A stretch of DNA of 64,000 bases from Cryptomeria japonica (taxonomy: Eukaryota; Streptophyta; Pinopsida; Cupressales; Cupressaceae): assembly GCF_030272615.1 (NCBI RefSeq), contig NC_081411.1:186108449-186172448 (forward strand). The letters are read 5' to 3'. Below the pieces are notes generated by a model that saw nothing but the letters and a program-made list of their open reading frames with translations, ran no database searches and was not told the DNA's origin. Shown in pieces: positions 44,760 through 54,485 of the stretch (position 1 is the first letter of the stretch; every line of letters begins with the position of its first letter). The position numbers and the translations under genes are program-made.

Positions 44760-47700
44760 ATGGCTCAAACCCGATCACGATCAAGGCAGCGAGAAATAGA
44801 AATTGAGGAAGAAGAGGACAACCTCAATGAATTTCAAGAAGCACTTGGAGGAACTGGGAATGATGAAAACCCAGGTACACCCACTCCTTCAACAATCGAA
44901 AGGGTTCAGCATAACCCTCATTTTAACAGATTATTTGATGAAATACTAAGGAGCAACGCAGATGCTCACTTCTTAAGACTTGCTCAAGAAGGAGCCAAAC
45001 TCCCCTCAGACTTTGATCTTGCCCAATTAAGACAAGCATCAGAAAGACAAAGTCGCCATGAGGAGGAAAGAGGTAGAAATCACATCAGATATAACATCCC
45101 TCGAGGTAACCCACCACCTCCTCCTCCAAATGAAATGGAGATGTTGCGGCAACAAGTCGCGAATCTCGCCCAACAACTTCATAGTGGTGTTAAGACCAAT
45201 CAATTTTCACTTAACGACATCTGTCCCTATCCGTTTGATAGGAATCTTTATATGCCACCCTTTCCACGCGGGTTTGAAACACCCAAATTTGAAAAATATA
45301 GAGGAAAGGGGGATCCCCGTGATCATGTCCGAGAATTTCATTCTGCTTGTCTTGAAGTGGCTTATGAGGACACATACCTAATGCGCCTTTTTCCCCAAAG
45401 CTTGGGAGGAACCACCACATCATGGTTTTCCCGACTTCCAGGTGGCATTAGAACATTTGAGGAACTCATCCAGAAGTTCCTATCTCATTACTCTTATAAT
45501 ATTGAACGCGACATCACCATGGCTGATCTATGTAACACCAAACAAAAACCAGGTGAATTATTCGCAGTATTCCTGCAACGATGGCGCCAAATGTCTAGCA
45601 GACGTTCTCTTCAGTTACCTGAACGAGAACTAGTGGAAATTTTCATTTCCAACTTAAACGAAGAAATGGAATTTCACCTGGATGTCAAAGATACCGATTC
45701 TTTTAACGATATGATCACCAAAGGTATAAAGTGTGAACGGGCACTCATCAAAAAAGGACTCATCAAAATCTTTAATGAACCCAAAGATGGTCCTCGCCCG
45801 CGCTTCAATAGTGATAAACCAAACTTCTGGAACAAGAATAAGAATATCGTCAATGATGGGGTTGTGGATGCTCGAACTATCCAAAATGCACAACCTGTGG
45901 TTCGGTTTGCAGGACAAAATCCTCCACCTCAAAATAACACAAATGTTCCTCTTAATCAAGGTCGCATCACATCTCATGATGAACCAAGACCTCGTCCACA
46001 AAAACAAAAACGCACATACACTCCCTTAGGGGAACCCATTGAAACAGTGTTGCGACAACTCCTTTCTCAGAATTTGATCACTCTACCTAAGCTATCCAAC
46101 TATGAGCCTCAGGTCAAACCAGCATGGTGGAGAGATACTGAACATTGTGAGTTCCATCAAGGACGAGGACACAAGACAAGTAATTGTCATCGATTGAAAG
46201 ATCTCATTCAAGATCTTATTGATCGAGGAGAAATTGAGATTGAAGGACATGATCCAAAAATGACAAATAATGATCATTTAATGTTTAAGAATCCACTTCC
46301 ATCACAAGATCAAAGGGGTCCTTCCACTTCCCGGCAAGGCACTGATACCACTGATTATACGCAGGCTGCGTATAACTACACTGTAAATCACCTGTATGAT
46401 GCCAGTGAACAAATTGCAACCATAACCTTCAAAAATCCCACCTCAAATTGCAATGTTGTTACACGTCGTGGCAAGGTCACCATCAAGGCAGCTCCACAAG
46501 GCACCACCTCCAATCCAAAGCAGTACAATCTTGTGGAACAATTAGACAAAACGCCTGCGCTCATATCCATTTTAGAACTATTACGCCTATCGCCATCTCA
46601 TAAAACAATCTTGGATCAAGCACTCCAAGAGGCGTCAGTCCCTGCAAACCTGAACACAGACCAATTTCAAGCCATGGTTGGAAATCTAAAGTCATCACCT
46701 TGTCTCACTTTTTCCGAAAGTGACAACTCTTCGTTCCAACAACCTCATAACGCCTCGCTACACATTGAAGGATTTGTCAACCAACACAGGATCAAGCGAG
46801 TCTTGATAGATAATGGAGCAGGCCTAAACATCTGTACACTACAGTTGGTCACAGCATTGGGATATGCAATAGAATCAGTGGATCCTCGCAAGAAGATCAC
46901 CATCAAGGCCTATGATGATGCAGAGCGTTCATCCAAAGGAGCTGTGGTACTACCAATCCGAGTGGGCCCTGTGGTAAAGCATATCATTTGTCAGGTTCTG
47001 GACCTTCCTCTGCCATATAATCTATTATTAGGGAGACCTTGGATACATGCCATGCAAGCCGTTCCATCTACCTACCATCAATGTATCAAGTTCCCACATA
47101 ACGGTGTAGAGATCACAATCCTGGGCGATGCAAATCCCTTTGCATTTTGCCATAATATTAGCCATCAACCAGAGATTACTGTTCCTAATAATAGGGAAGC
47201 CATTTCCTCCACATCATATGTAAATCCTGCCTCTCTTGCCAGTTCGAACACCCCTATGCCCAAGCAAGAAAAGCTTAAAATGAAAGTCGCAGAGGAAGGT
47301 CCTGGAGAATACAACTTGAGTCAGCTCTTTTGTGTGGGACAAATGCCCACTTCTCCTAGAACACATGGTAAACCACAGCAGTTACTCCAGCAACCACTAA
47401 TCACGCCAGCATGTGCCTTAATGCCTTTCATCCTTGGAAAGAGTCAAGAGGAAGAAACACAAGATGAGGACCTAGCGGACTGGATCTATAAGGATCCCAT
47501 CACCACTGATAAACCGCAAGTTACACTTCCTACGGAACAGTATGGTAAAGGCCTCCTCATTATGCAAAGAATGGGGTATGATGGTCAGAGTGCTTTGGGA
47601 TACTGCAAACAAGGACGACATGAACCACTGCTGCCAGAGTTCAAGCCCAAAGGTAATACAGGCCTAGGCTTTGAAAAAGAGATCCTTCCTAAACTCAGAT

Positions 47701-50700
47701 TTAAAGGAAAACCTAGCAAACCATTTTGCCCACCTACTGTAAAGAGGACACCTTTCATAATCAAAGCACCATCAAGCAATATTGCCATTGCCCCATCGAG
47801 GCTCACAACCCCACCGCAACCATCACCAGTGCCAAACATACCACCAATCGAACCAGTAATCCCGTCAATAACACCAATAGCAGCAGCAACTGTATCAGAA
47901 CCCGCAGCAACATCTATGGCGCCAGTAGTTCTAGCAGAAGCCACTGAGTCACCATTACCAATACTTCCAGCAACAAATCCTTTAAACCCCATCACGGTTC
48001 CTGCAGCATTGATCACCACAAAAGTACATAAACCAATCACACCTGCCGTGTTTAACTCCAAAGACATCCCAGTATCGTATAGCAATCGGATGCTGGAGAG
48101 TGATTCAGAGACCGACTCACATGAGTGGGAATTCGATTCAGTGCAACTTAACACTTCAGATGAGGAAGACACATCACCACCTCCACCCCGCAAAGACATC
48201 CCTGTTTACGGAGAAGCACAGATAAAGACCACTTGGGTACCTGAGCTGGAAACATCTTCCACAGACCCTACGTCTCATCCTACGCCGGATTCTGATAGGG
48301 AGAGTACCATCAACGACCTTCACCACACTGTCTTAACCCTCACTGATACATCTCCCGCACTTAACTTAATCGATGAAGTAATGCCCATTATCCACCCTGA
48401 ACTCATCGAATGGAACCAACCAAATCCCCCATGTCTTGACCTCTTCCAAAATGATGAGGCTATCATTGACTTTTTGGAATTAAGGGATAATCTACCAAGC
48501 GGGGATCACAAAGCTGGATTCGCCATTGAACTTAATAGCGCAGCATACTTCGGGGCGGATGCCAAACCCTTCAGCTGCAAAAATATAACATTAAAACATG
48601 GATCTTCTAGTGAAAACCACACTGTGGCACTGTTTGATCCAACAAAAGTAAAAAGAAAGAGCGTATCCAACGGTGAAAACCTCTCTGAGGCGCTTGAGGA
48701 TGAAGGGTTTGACATTCTCCCTGCTAATACACAACAGGAACGATCAACGATCCTCATTGAGGAGACCAAAGAATACAATGTGGGGACTCCTGAAAACCCT
48801 CATATCATACATCTGGCATCTCTTCTCACTCCAGAGGAACAACCTCAATTTATAGAGTTCTTCCAACAGCGTCAGATCAACTTTGCATGGTCATATGCAG
48901 ACATGCCTGGGCTTGATCCTGATTTAGTCATGCATCATCTCACAGTAGCAAAAGGAGCCAAACCTGTCAAGAAGAAGCTTCGTAAGATGCATCCTCAGAT
49001 TGCCGTGCTAGTCAAAATAGAACTCAAGAAACTCCTGGATGTTGGTTTCATTAGACCAATTGATTATGCAGAATGGATCTCCAACATTGTACCAGTTGGC
49101 AAACCAAAAGGGGGCATCCACATTTGTACAGACTTCAGAGATCTGAATAAGGCATGTCCTAAGGATGACTTCCCTCTACCAAATATCGACATCATAGTAG
49201 ATTTGACAGCAGGACATGCCATGCTTTCACTCATGGATGGCTTTTCAGGATACAATCAAATAAAGATCGCACCAGAGGACCAACATAAGACAGCCTTCAC
49301 ATGTCCATGGGGCACATACTGCTGGAATGTAATGCCTTTTGGTCTAAAGAATGCAGGAGCGACCTATCAAAGAGCAATGACCACCATCTTCCATGACATG
49401 ATGCATACTATAATGGAAGATTATGTGGATGATTTACTAGCAAAATCACTTACTAGAGAAGGACATCTTCACATCTTAGATAAAATCTTTGATAGACTGG
49501 AACAATATCATGTTCGACTCAACCCAAAGAAATGTGTCTTCGGAGTGACCTCCGGGAAGCTTCTAGGATACATTGTCTCAAGCAAAGGTATTGAGGTCGA
49601 TCCAGCAAAGGTTAAAGCAATCATGGACATGTCACCTCCAAAGAATATCAGTCAGCTAAGAACACTACAAGGACGGCTTCAATCTATCCGCAGATTCATT
49701 GCACAATTAGCCGATAAGTGTCACCCATTCACACACCTGCTACACAAGAACATCCGCTTTCAGTGGGATGACAGATGCCAGCAAGCATTTCAGGCGCTTA
49801 AAGACTATCTCATGAATCCACCATTGCTGATGCCACCAGATCCAAGTAGACCATTATTGCTCTATATCTCAGCAACAAGTACAGCATTGGGTGTACTACT
49901 GGCACAACATAATGCAGAAGGAAAAGAGTGTGCTATTTACTACATCTCTCGCACACTGGTGGGCTATGAACTCAATTACACACCTATTAAGCGAGCTTGC
50001 CTAGCAGTAATCTTGGCAGCCACTAAACTGAGGCACTATCTATTAACACACAAGGTACAACTCATTGCAAAGATTGATCCACTCAAGTATTTACTCAGCA
50101 AAGCAGCATTGACAGGTCGCTTGGCCAAATGGGTGATGATTCTAAGTGAATTCGACATCGAGTATGTGGACCGTAAAGCTATCAAAGGTCAGGTCATTGC
50201 AGATCAATTGGCCGATGCACCACTCATAGGCGATCATCCTCTCATTTCCAATTTTCCAAATGAAGAGATATTCATGATTACAGAAGCACAGTCATGGAAA
50301 TTATACTTTGATGGTTCATACACTAGGCACGGCTCGGGGGCAGGCATTCTGTTTATCACACCTCAAGGTGATAGCATCCCAAAGTCTTACAGGCTCACAT
50401 TTCCATGCACAAACAACATAGCAGAGTATGAGGCCTTGATCACAGGACTCAGGTTAGCCGTACAATGGAAATTACAAGAACTACAAGTATATGGCGACTC
50501 ACAACTGGTCATTCGACAAGCAACAGATGAGTATCAGACCAAAGATGATAAACTCATGCCATATAAGCAAATGGTGGACAATCTAAAGACATCATTTACT
50601 ACTATCACTTTTGAGCAGATACCAAGAGAGCAGAATCGAGCTGCTGACGCCATGGCTACCATTGCATCTCTACTAGATCTTCCACAGAATTCAACACGCT

Positions 50701-52046
50701 ACGAGTTCTTGGTAGAACAACTTTGGATTCCCGCTTATGATATCCCCGAATCTGAAATGATATGTTGCCTTGTTGGTTCTGAATCCCCATGGTACGGTGA
50801 GTTCTACACCTATCTCCGCGATCACACCCTTCCTCCCAACCAATCAAATAACCAACGTAAAACCTTCATTCGCCAAACTGCTCGATATACCATTATTGCC
50901 GAAACCCTATACCGACGTAGTCTTGATGGTACTCTCCTTCGATGTCTGGAACAAGATGAGATAACAAAGGCTTTGGAAGAGGTACATGAAGGAATTTGCG
51001 GGACTCACTCAAGTGGTCCGTCACTAGCCAAGAAACTCATGCGAGCTGGATACTATTGGCCATCTATGGAAAAGGATTCCTACTACTTTGTCAGGAAGTG
51101 CAAAAAATGTCAAGTTCATGGCGACCTAATACATGCACCAGCTCAAGAACTGCAACCAATCACAACACCATGGCCTTTTTGTCAATGGGGCCTTGACCTT
51201 GTGGGTAAAATCCATCCATCTTCATCCAATGGCCATAAATTCATTATTACCGCCACCAAATATTTCACCAAGTGGATCGAAGCTGTTCCACTTACCCAAG
51301 TCACCGGCAAGCAGATCGCCTCATTCATCCTCAATTACATCATCTGTCGGTATGGTGTGCCCATGTCCATTGTCACAGATAACGGTCTTCCTTTCAAAAA
51401 TCAGGATGTCCGTGAGCTTTGTGAGAAATTTCATATCCAACACCGCTTTTCCACTCCCTATTACCCACAAGGCAATGGTCAGGCCGAAGCATCCAATAAA
51501 AACATATTGAGGATCCTAAAGAAGACAGTCAATGATGCCGGCCGTGATTGGCATGTTCAATTGAATCCAGCGCTATGGGCATATCGAACTAGCATTCGGA
51601 CCCCTACAGGTGCAACTCCTTATTCATTGGTCTATGGTGTTGAAGCTATCTTACCTATTGAGGTCGAGATACCATCCTTACGAGTTTCATTGCACAATCT
51701 CATCGATGATGAAGCATACAGAGTCTCACGTCTTCAGGACTTAGAGTTACTTGATGAGAAGCGACAAGCTGCATACAATCACCTCAAAGCCTATCAGCAG
51801 CGCATGAGTAGAAGCTACAATCACCGAGTTAGACCTCGTACATTTGAGGTAAGTGATCTTGTTCTTCGAGAGAATCCTCGCAACCAACCAAATAGAGAAC
51901 ATCAAGGCAAGTTTGAATCAAATTGGCTCGGCCCATATGTTGTCACTGCTGTATTCGGGTCCGGGGCATATCAGTTGGCTACATCAGAAGGAGAACCGCT
52001 TGCAGATCCAATCAACAGCATGCACCTCAAAAGGTTTTATACCTAA
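44760..52046 (+). CDS. gag-pol: Gag-pol polyprotein of element F (2428 aa), intact
   Basis: Domains by residue. Gag core 165-335. CHHC finger CEFHQGRGHKTSNC 463-476. Aspartic protease with DNGAG at 684 and LLLGRPW near 755. G-patch-like 928-971. Pro/Thr/Ser-rich linker 1000-1200. RT 1400-1610 with YVDD 1555-1558. RNase H about 1695-1810, whose first catalytic Asp is missing (LLLYISATS). aRNH 1846-1975 with intact D1851, E1889, D1913, D1963. Integrase 2070-2330 with zinc ligands H2076, H2083, C2114, C2117 and triad D2146, D2207, E2243 (D-35-E). C-terminal domain to 2428. Gag and pol are in one frame, so no frameshift is needed. The conserved integrase motif TDYFTKW is TKYFTKW here; that Asp is not catalytic. 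Expected to copy element RNA in particles and insert the cDNA in the nucleus. Confidence 0.97.
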   Translation: MAQTRSRSRQREIEIEEEEDNLNEFQEALGGTGNDENPGTPTPSTIERVQHNPHFNRLFDEILRSNADAHFLRLAQEGAKLPSDFDLAQLRQASERQSRHEEERGRNHIRYNIPRGNPPPPPPNEMEMLRQQVANLAQQLHSGVKTNQFSLNDICPYPFDRNLYMPPFPRGFETPKFEKYRGKGDPRDHVREFHSACLEVAYEDTYLMRLFPQSLGGTTTSWFSRLPGGIRTFEELIQKFLSHYSYNIERDITMADLCNTKQKPGELFAVFLQRWRQMSSRRSLQLPERELVEIFISNLNEEMEFHLDVKDTDSFNDMITKGIKCERALIKKGLIKIFNEPKDGPRPRFNSDKPNFWNKNKNIVNDGVVDARTIQNAQPVVRFAGQNPPPQNNTNVPLNQGRITSHDEPRPRPQKQKRTYTPLGEPIETVLRQLLSQNLITLPKLSNYEPQVKPAWWRDTEHCEFHQGRGHKTSNCHRLKDLIQDLIDRGEIEIEGHDPKMTNNDHLMFKNPLPSQDQRGPSTSRQGTDTTDYTQAAYNYTVNHLYDASEQIATITFKNPTSNCNVVTRRGKVTIKAAPQGTTSNPKQYNLVEQLDKTPALISILELLRLSPSHKTILDQALQEASVPANLNTDQFQAMVGNLKSSPCLTFSESDNSSFQQPHNASLHIEGFVNQHRIKRVLIDNGAGLNICTLQLVTALGYAIESVDPRKKITIKAYDDAERSSKGAVVLPIRVGPVVKHIICQVLDLPLPYNLLLGRPWIHAMQAVPSTYHQCIKFPHNGVEITILGDANPFAFCHNISHQPEITVPNNREAISSTSYVNPASLASSNTPMPKQEKLKMKVAEEGPGEYNLSQLFCVGQMPTSPRTHGKPQQLLQQPLITPACALMPFILGKSQEEETQDEDLADWIYKDPITTDKPQVTLPTEQYGKGLLIMQRMGYDGQSALGYCKQGRHEPLLPEFKPKGNTGLGFEKEILPKLRFKGKPSKPFCPPTVKRTPFIIKAPSSNIAIAPSRLTTPPQPSPVPNIPPIEPVIPSITPIAAATVSEPAATSMAPVVLAEATESPLPILPATNPLNPITVPAALITTKVHKPITPAVFNSKDIPVSYSNRMLESDSETDSHEWEFDSVQLNTSDEEDTSPPPPRKDIPVYGEAQIKTTWVPELETSSTDPTSHPTPDSDRESTINDLHHTVLTLTDTSPALNLIDEVMPIIHPELIEWNQPNPPCLDLFQNDEAIIDFLELRDNLPSGDHKAGFAIELNSAAYFGADAKPFSCKNITLKHGSSSENHTVALFDPTKVKRKSVSNGENLSEALEDEGFDILPANTQQERSTILIEETKEYNVGTPENPHIIHLASLLTPEEQPQFIEFFQQRQINFAWSYADMPGLDPDLVMHHLTVAKGAKPVKKKLRKMHPQIAVLVKIELKKLLDVGFIRPIDYAEWISNIVPVGKPKGGIHICTDFRDLNKACPKDDFPLPNIDIIVDLTAGHAMLSLMDGFSGYNQIKIAPEDQHKTAFTCPWGTYCWNVMPFGLKNAGATYQRAMTTIFHDMMHTIMEDYVDDLLAKSLTREGHLHILDKIFDRLEQYHVRLNPKKCVFGVTSGKLLGYIVSSKGIEVDPAKVKAIMDMSPPKNISQLRTLQGRLQSIRRFIAQLADKCHPFTHLLHKNIRFQWDDRCQQAFQALKDYLMNPPLLMPPDPSRPLLLYISATSTALGVLLAQHNAEGKECAIYYISRTLVGYELNYTPIKRACLAVILAATKLRHYLLTHKVQLIAKIDPLKYLLSKAALTGRLAKWVMILSEFDIEYVDRKAIKGQVIADQLADAPLIGDHPLISNFPNEEIFMITEAQSWKLYFDGSYTRHGSGAGILFITPQGDSIPKSYRLTFPCTNNIAEYEALITGLRLAVQWKLQELQVYGDSQLVIRQATDEYQTKDDKLMPYKQMVDNLKTSFTTITFEQIPREQNRAADAMATIASLLDLPQNSTRYEFLVEQLWIPAYDIPESEMICCLVGSESPWYGEFYTYLRDHTLPPNQSNNQRKTFIRQTARYTIIAETLYRRSLDGTLLRCLEQDEITKALEEVHEGICGTHSSGPSLAKKLMRAGYYWPSMEKDSYYFVRKCKKCQVHGDLIHAPAQELQPITTPWPFCQWGLDLVGKIHPSSSNGHKFIITATKYFTKWIEAVPLTQVTGKQIASFILNYIICRYGVPMSIVTDNGLPFKNQDVRELCEKFHIQHRFSTPYYPQGNGQAEASNKNILRILKKTVNDAGRDWHVQLNPALWAYRTSIRTPTGATPYSLVYGVEAILPIEVEIPSLRVSLHNLIDDEAYRVSRLQDLELLDEKRQAAYNHLKAYQQRMSRSYNHRVRPRTFEVSDLVLRENPRNQPNREHQGKFESNWLGPYVVTAVFGSGAYQLATSEGEPLADPINSMHLKRFYT

Positions 52047-53215
52047 GGTGTACAGAGCATCAGGCTCCACTGCACATCAGAAAATACCAAAAACATTCAG
52101 AAAATGTCCTGAAGAAAATACAAAAACATTCACAAAAGTAAAGAAAAAAATCATGCATCCAAACGGTGAACAACCACTCCGTTGGCACCTTGGGTAAGTG
52201 CGATGGTGAAAACCTGGTAAACAGGCGCCACTCGTAAAGGCAATGGCTCCAGTATCTTTCAGGCTCATTGCGATCACATTCATGCACACATACATCCATC
52301 CATCCAAACCATGGCTTGTTATTTGATCTGCAATTAAGAAAATACTCCATGCGTCTAGCATCCCACCTTTTCATAGTCAGGTCTACAAACTGGGGGCAAT
52401 ACCCTTACCCTCGTGAAGGAAGTGGATTCTACATTGTCTTATATGTCATTACGCTCTTCATTCAGGCAATCATCAGAAAATATCAAAAACATTCAAAAAT
52501 GTCTCAACAAAATCCAAAAACATTCAAAACAATACAAAATCCAAAAACATCAGAAAACATCAAAAATCACACAAAAATATGGCAACACCTTGTACATATT
52601 CATCCGCTCAGATACAAAATAAACATTGACAACTACTCACACACTGACCATTTACCAATCAAACCACACAATCGACATTAACAATCCAAACCTGTCTTTA
52701 AAACAAGGATGCATCCTTCCTTACCAAAACAAAGACAAGATGACATTTTCTTTGACAAGAAAATTATGTTAAGCTATCAAATACTTGGTTGATTTGTGAG
52801 TACAATCGTTTGTTTATCGGTATCGGGATCTTTTCAGCATTGTTTTGTATCGTTTGCGCATTATTTCCGATGAAGTTCTGGGACATGTACTAATGGTGTC
52901 TACGTGGGAAGTTCACTAAGCTACGTAATCTTATGCCAAATGCAATCATAGATCACTACGGCTTGCTGACTACAGCGTATACCTTGACCATATGAGCATG
53001 AACCATTACCAAGGATCCTTATTCTTTATTCTTTATGTATATATTGTTTGTTTGCAGGTGCAATGCTCTTCCTTTGGTTCCTCCTACCTCATCCAAATTG
53101 GATAAAGGTTTTTTATCTCTTAGTACGGTATGAACTTGTCTCAGGATATGATCAGCCTAAGATCAAGGAGGACGATCCAAGTCATGCATGAAAGGAGATA
53201 ATCCTTGTCTGTTCT

Positions 53216-53423
53216 GCAAGCAATACTCAGGTCAACTTGATCCATTATATCAAGTTGCTTGTATTAACTTGCTATATCAAATCCATGCAAGCAATACTCA
53301 GGTCAACTTGATCCATTATATCAAGTTGCTTGTATTAACTTGCTATATAAAATCCATGTAAGAAATACTCTGGTCATCTTGAATCTTTATGTCAAGTTGC
53401 TTGTATTTTCTTACAACATTTTA
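53216..53423. repeat. 71-bp tandem repeat in the 3' region of F
   Basis: Copies 53216-53286 and 53287-53357 are nearly identical (gcaagcaatactcaggtcaa ... aaatccat). A third copy from 53358 is diverged and shorter. Each contains an inverted pair tcaacttga / tcaagttg. Confidence 0.9.
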
Positions 53424-54471
53424 AAGCTCAATGATGAAAAATAAAGCACCATGGATCGTCATTCCATCTCATTTGTATATATTGCATTTCGTTGCATTCC
53501 ACCCATCCATACATTCATAATAGCTGCATATCATGCATACGTAGTCATAATAATGCATACTCTATTTTACTCATCTTCTTCCATAGGACTCGATCCTAGT
53601 CCTCCATATCTTCTATCTAACATCAAATCCCCCCTCACCCTCCCTATCTTGATCATCAACATCATCCTAATCCCTTCATCGCTTCCCATCCTCATTCATC
53701 CACACAATCCAGCAAGTTGCTCTGTCTACACAGATACATCGACTCCCACACACCTAGACTATCAACAGATACTCTGATCACGTATCTTCGGGTCTCAACA
53801 GGTAATCGATTATGGTAATCCTAGACTACATCAGGCATTTATCATAATGACCTAGTCTCAACGGGGCTACCATGATTCCCCACAACCATCCATCACACGC
53901 ACATACTATCAATTGATTAGCCAATCAAACACAATCCAAAGGACAATTACATCAATTGTCTACGTCTCAACGAGTATTTTGCTTCATATACCTTGACTTC
54001 ATCGGGCAATTACATCAATTGTCTAAGTCACCATCAGGTCACTTTGATTCACTTACTCAGACTTTATCATGTCCAAGCGACCAACTGACATCAACTGTCA
54101 CGCTTTGACTTGACCGGGGCAATTCAACCGATTGCACCAGATTGTCCAACCAATTTTGATCAATTGTATAGCATCAATCCAAACCCCACACTACATCTGC
54201 TATGTATCTCTTGCATGACCTCAGGGTACTCGTTGGCTTGTTGTTTCTTCATATTCACTCCATTTTCTCCCATTCTTTCATCATTAGTTCTAATTTCTTC
54301 TATTCTACCTCCCCTCCACTTTTCATTCTTTTTCGAGAGATCACCCGATTTTTCAAAAAAATTCGGCCCATCTCTCGAGGGGGCATACCACCCATTAAAT
54401 TTACATTTTATGGGGCATTTCTTCACACCTATTTTTCTTTCTTTGAAACGACGCGATAAACCGCACCGTCT

Positions 54472-54485
54472 CAAAGAGGGGCAAA
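54472..54485 (+). promoter_or_regulatory. Polypurine tract of F
   Basis: AAAGAGGGGCAAA lies directly before TGTAGTC of the right LTR, the expected plus-strand primer position. D has AAAGTGGGGGCTAAA at the same place. Confidence 0.75.

Larger units (their letters stand above)
52047..54485 (+). other. 3' untranslated region of F, with repeats and polypurine tract
   Basis: 2.4 kb without a gene. It contains clusters of AAAAACATTCA-like motifs (52086-52135 and 52480-52570), a 71-bp tandem repeat (53216-53423), a direct repeat of caattacatcaattgtcta (53944 and 54006), and a polypurine tract AAAGAGGGGCAAAT just before the right LTR. The small ORFs here overlap low-complexity sequence and are not supported. 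Confidence 0.8.

Noticed and set aside
47585-48199. 204-codon minus-strand ORF opposite the Pro/Thr linker of F gag-pol
   Set aside because: Shadow of the low-complexity coding strand; Gly/Ser/Val-rich with no domain.
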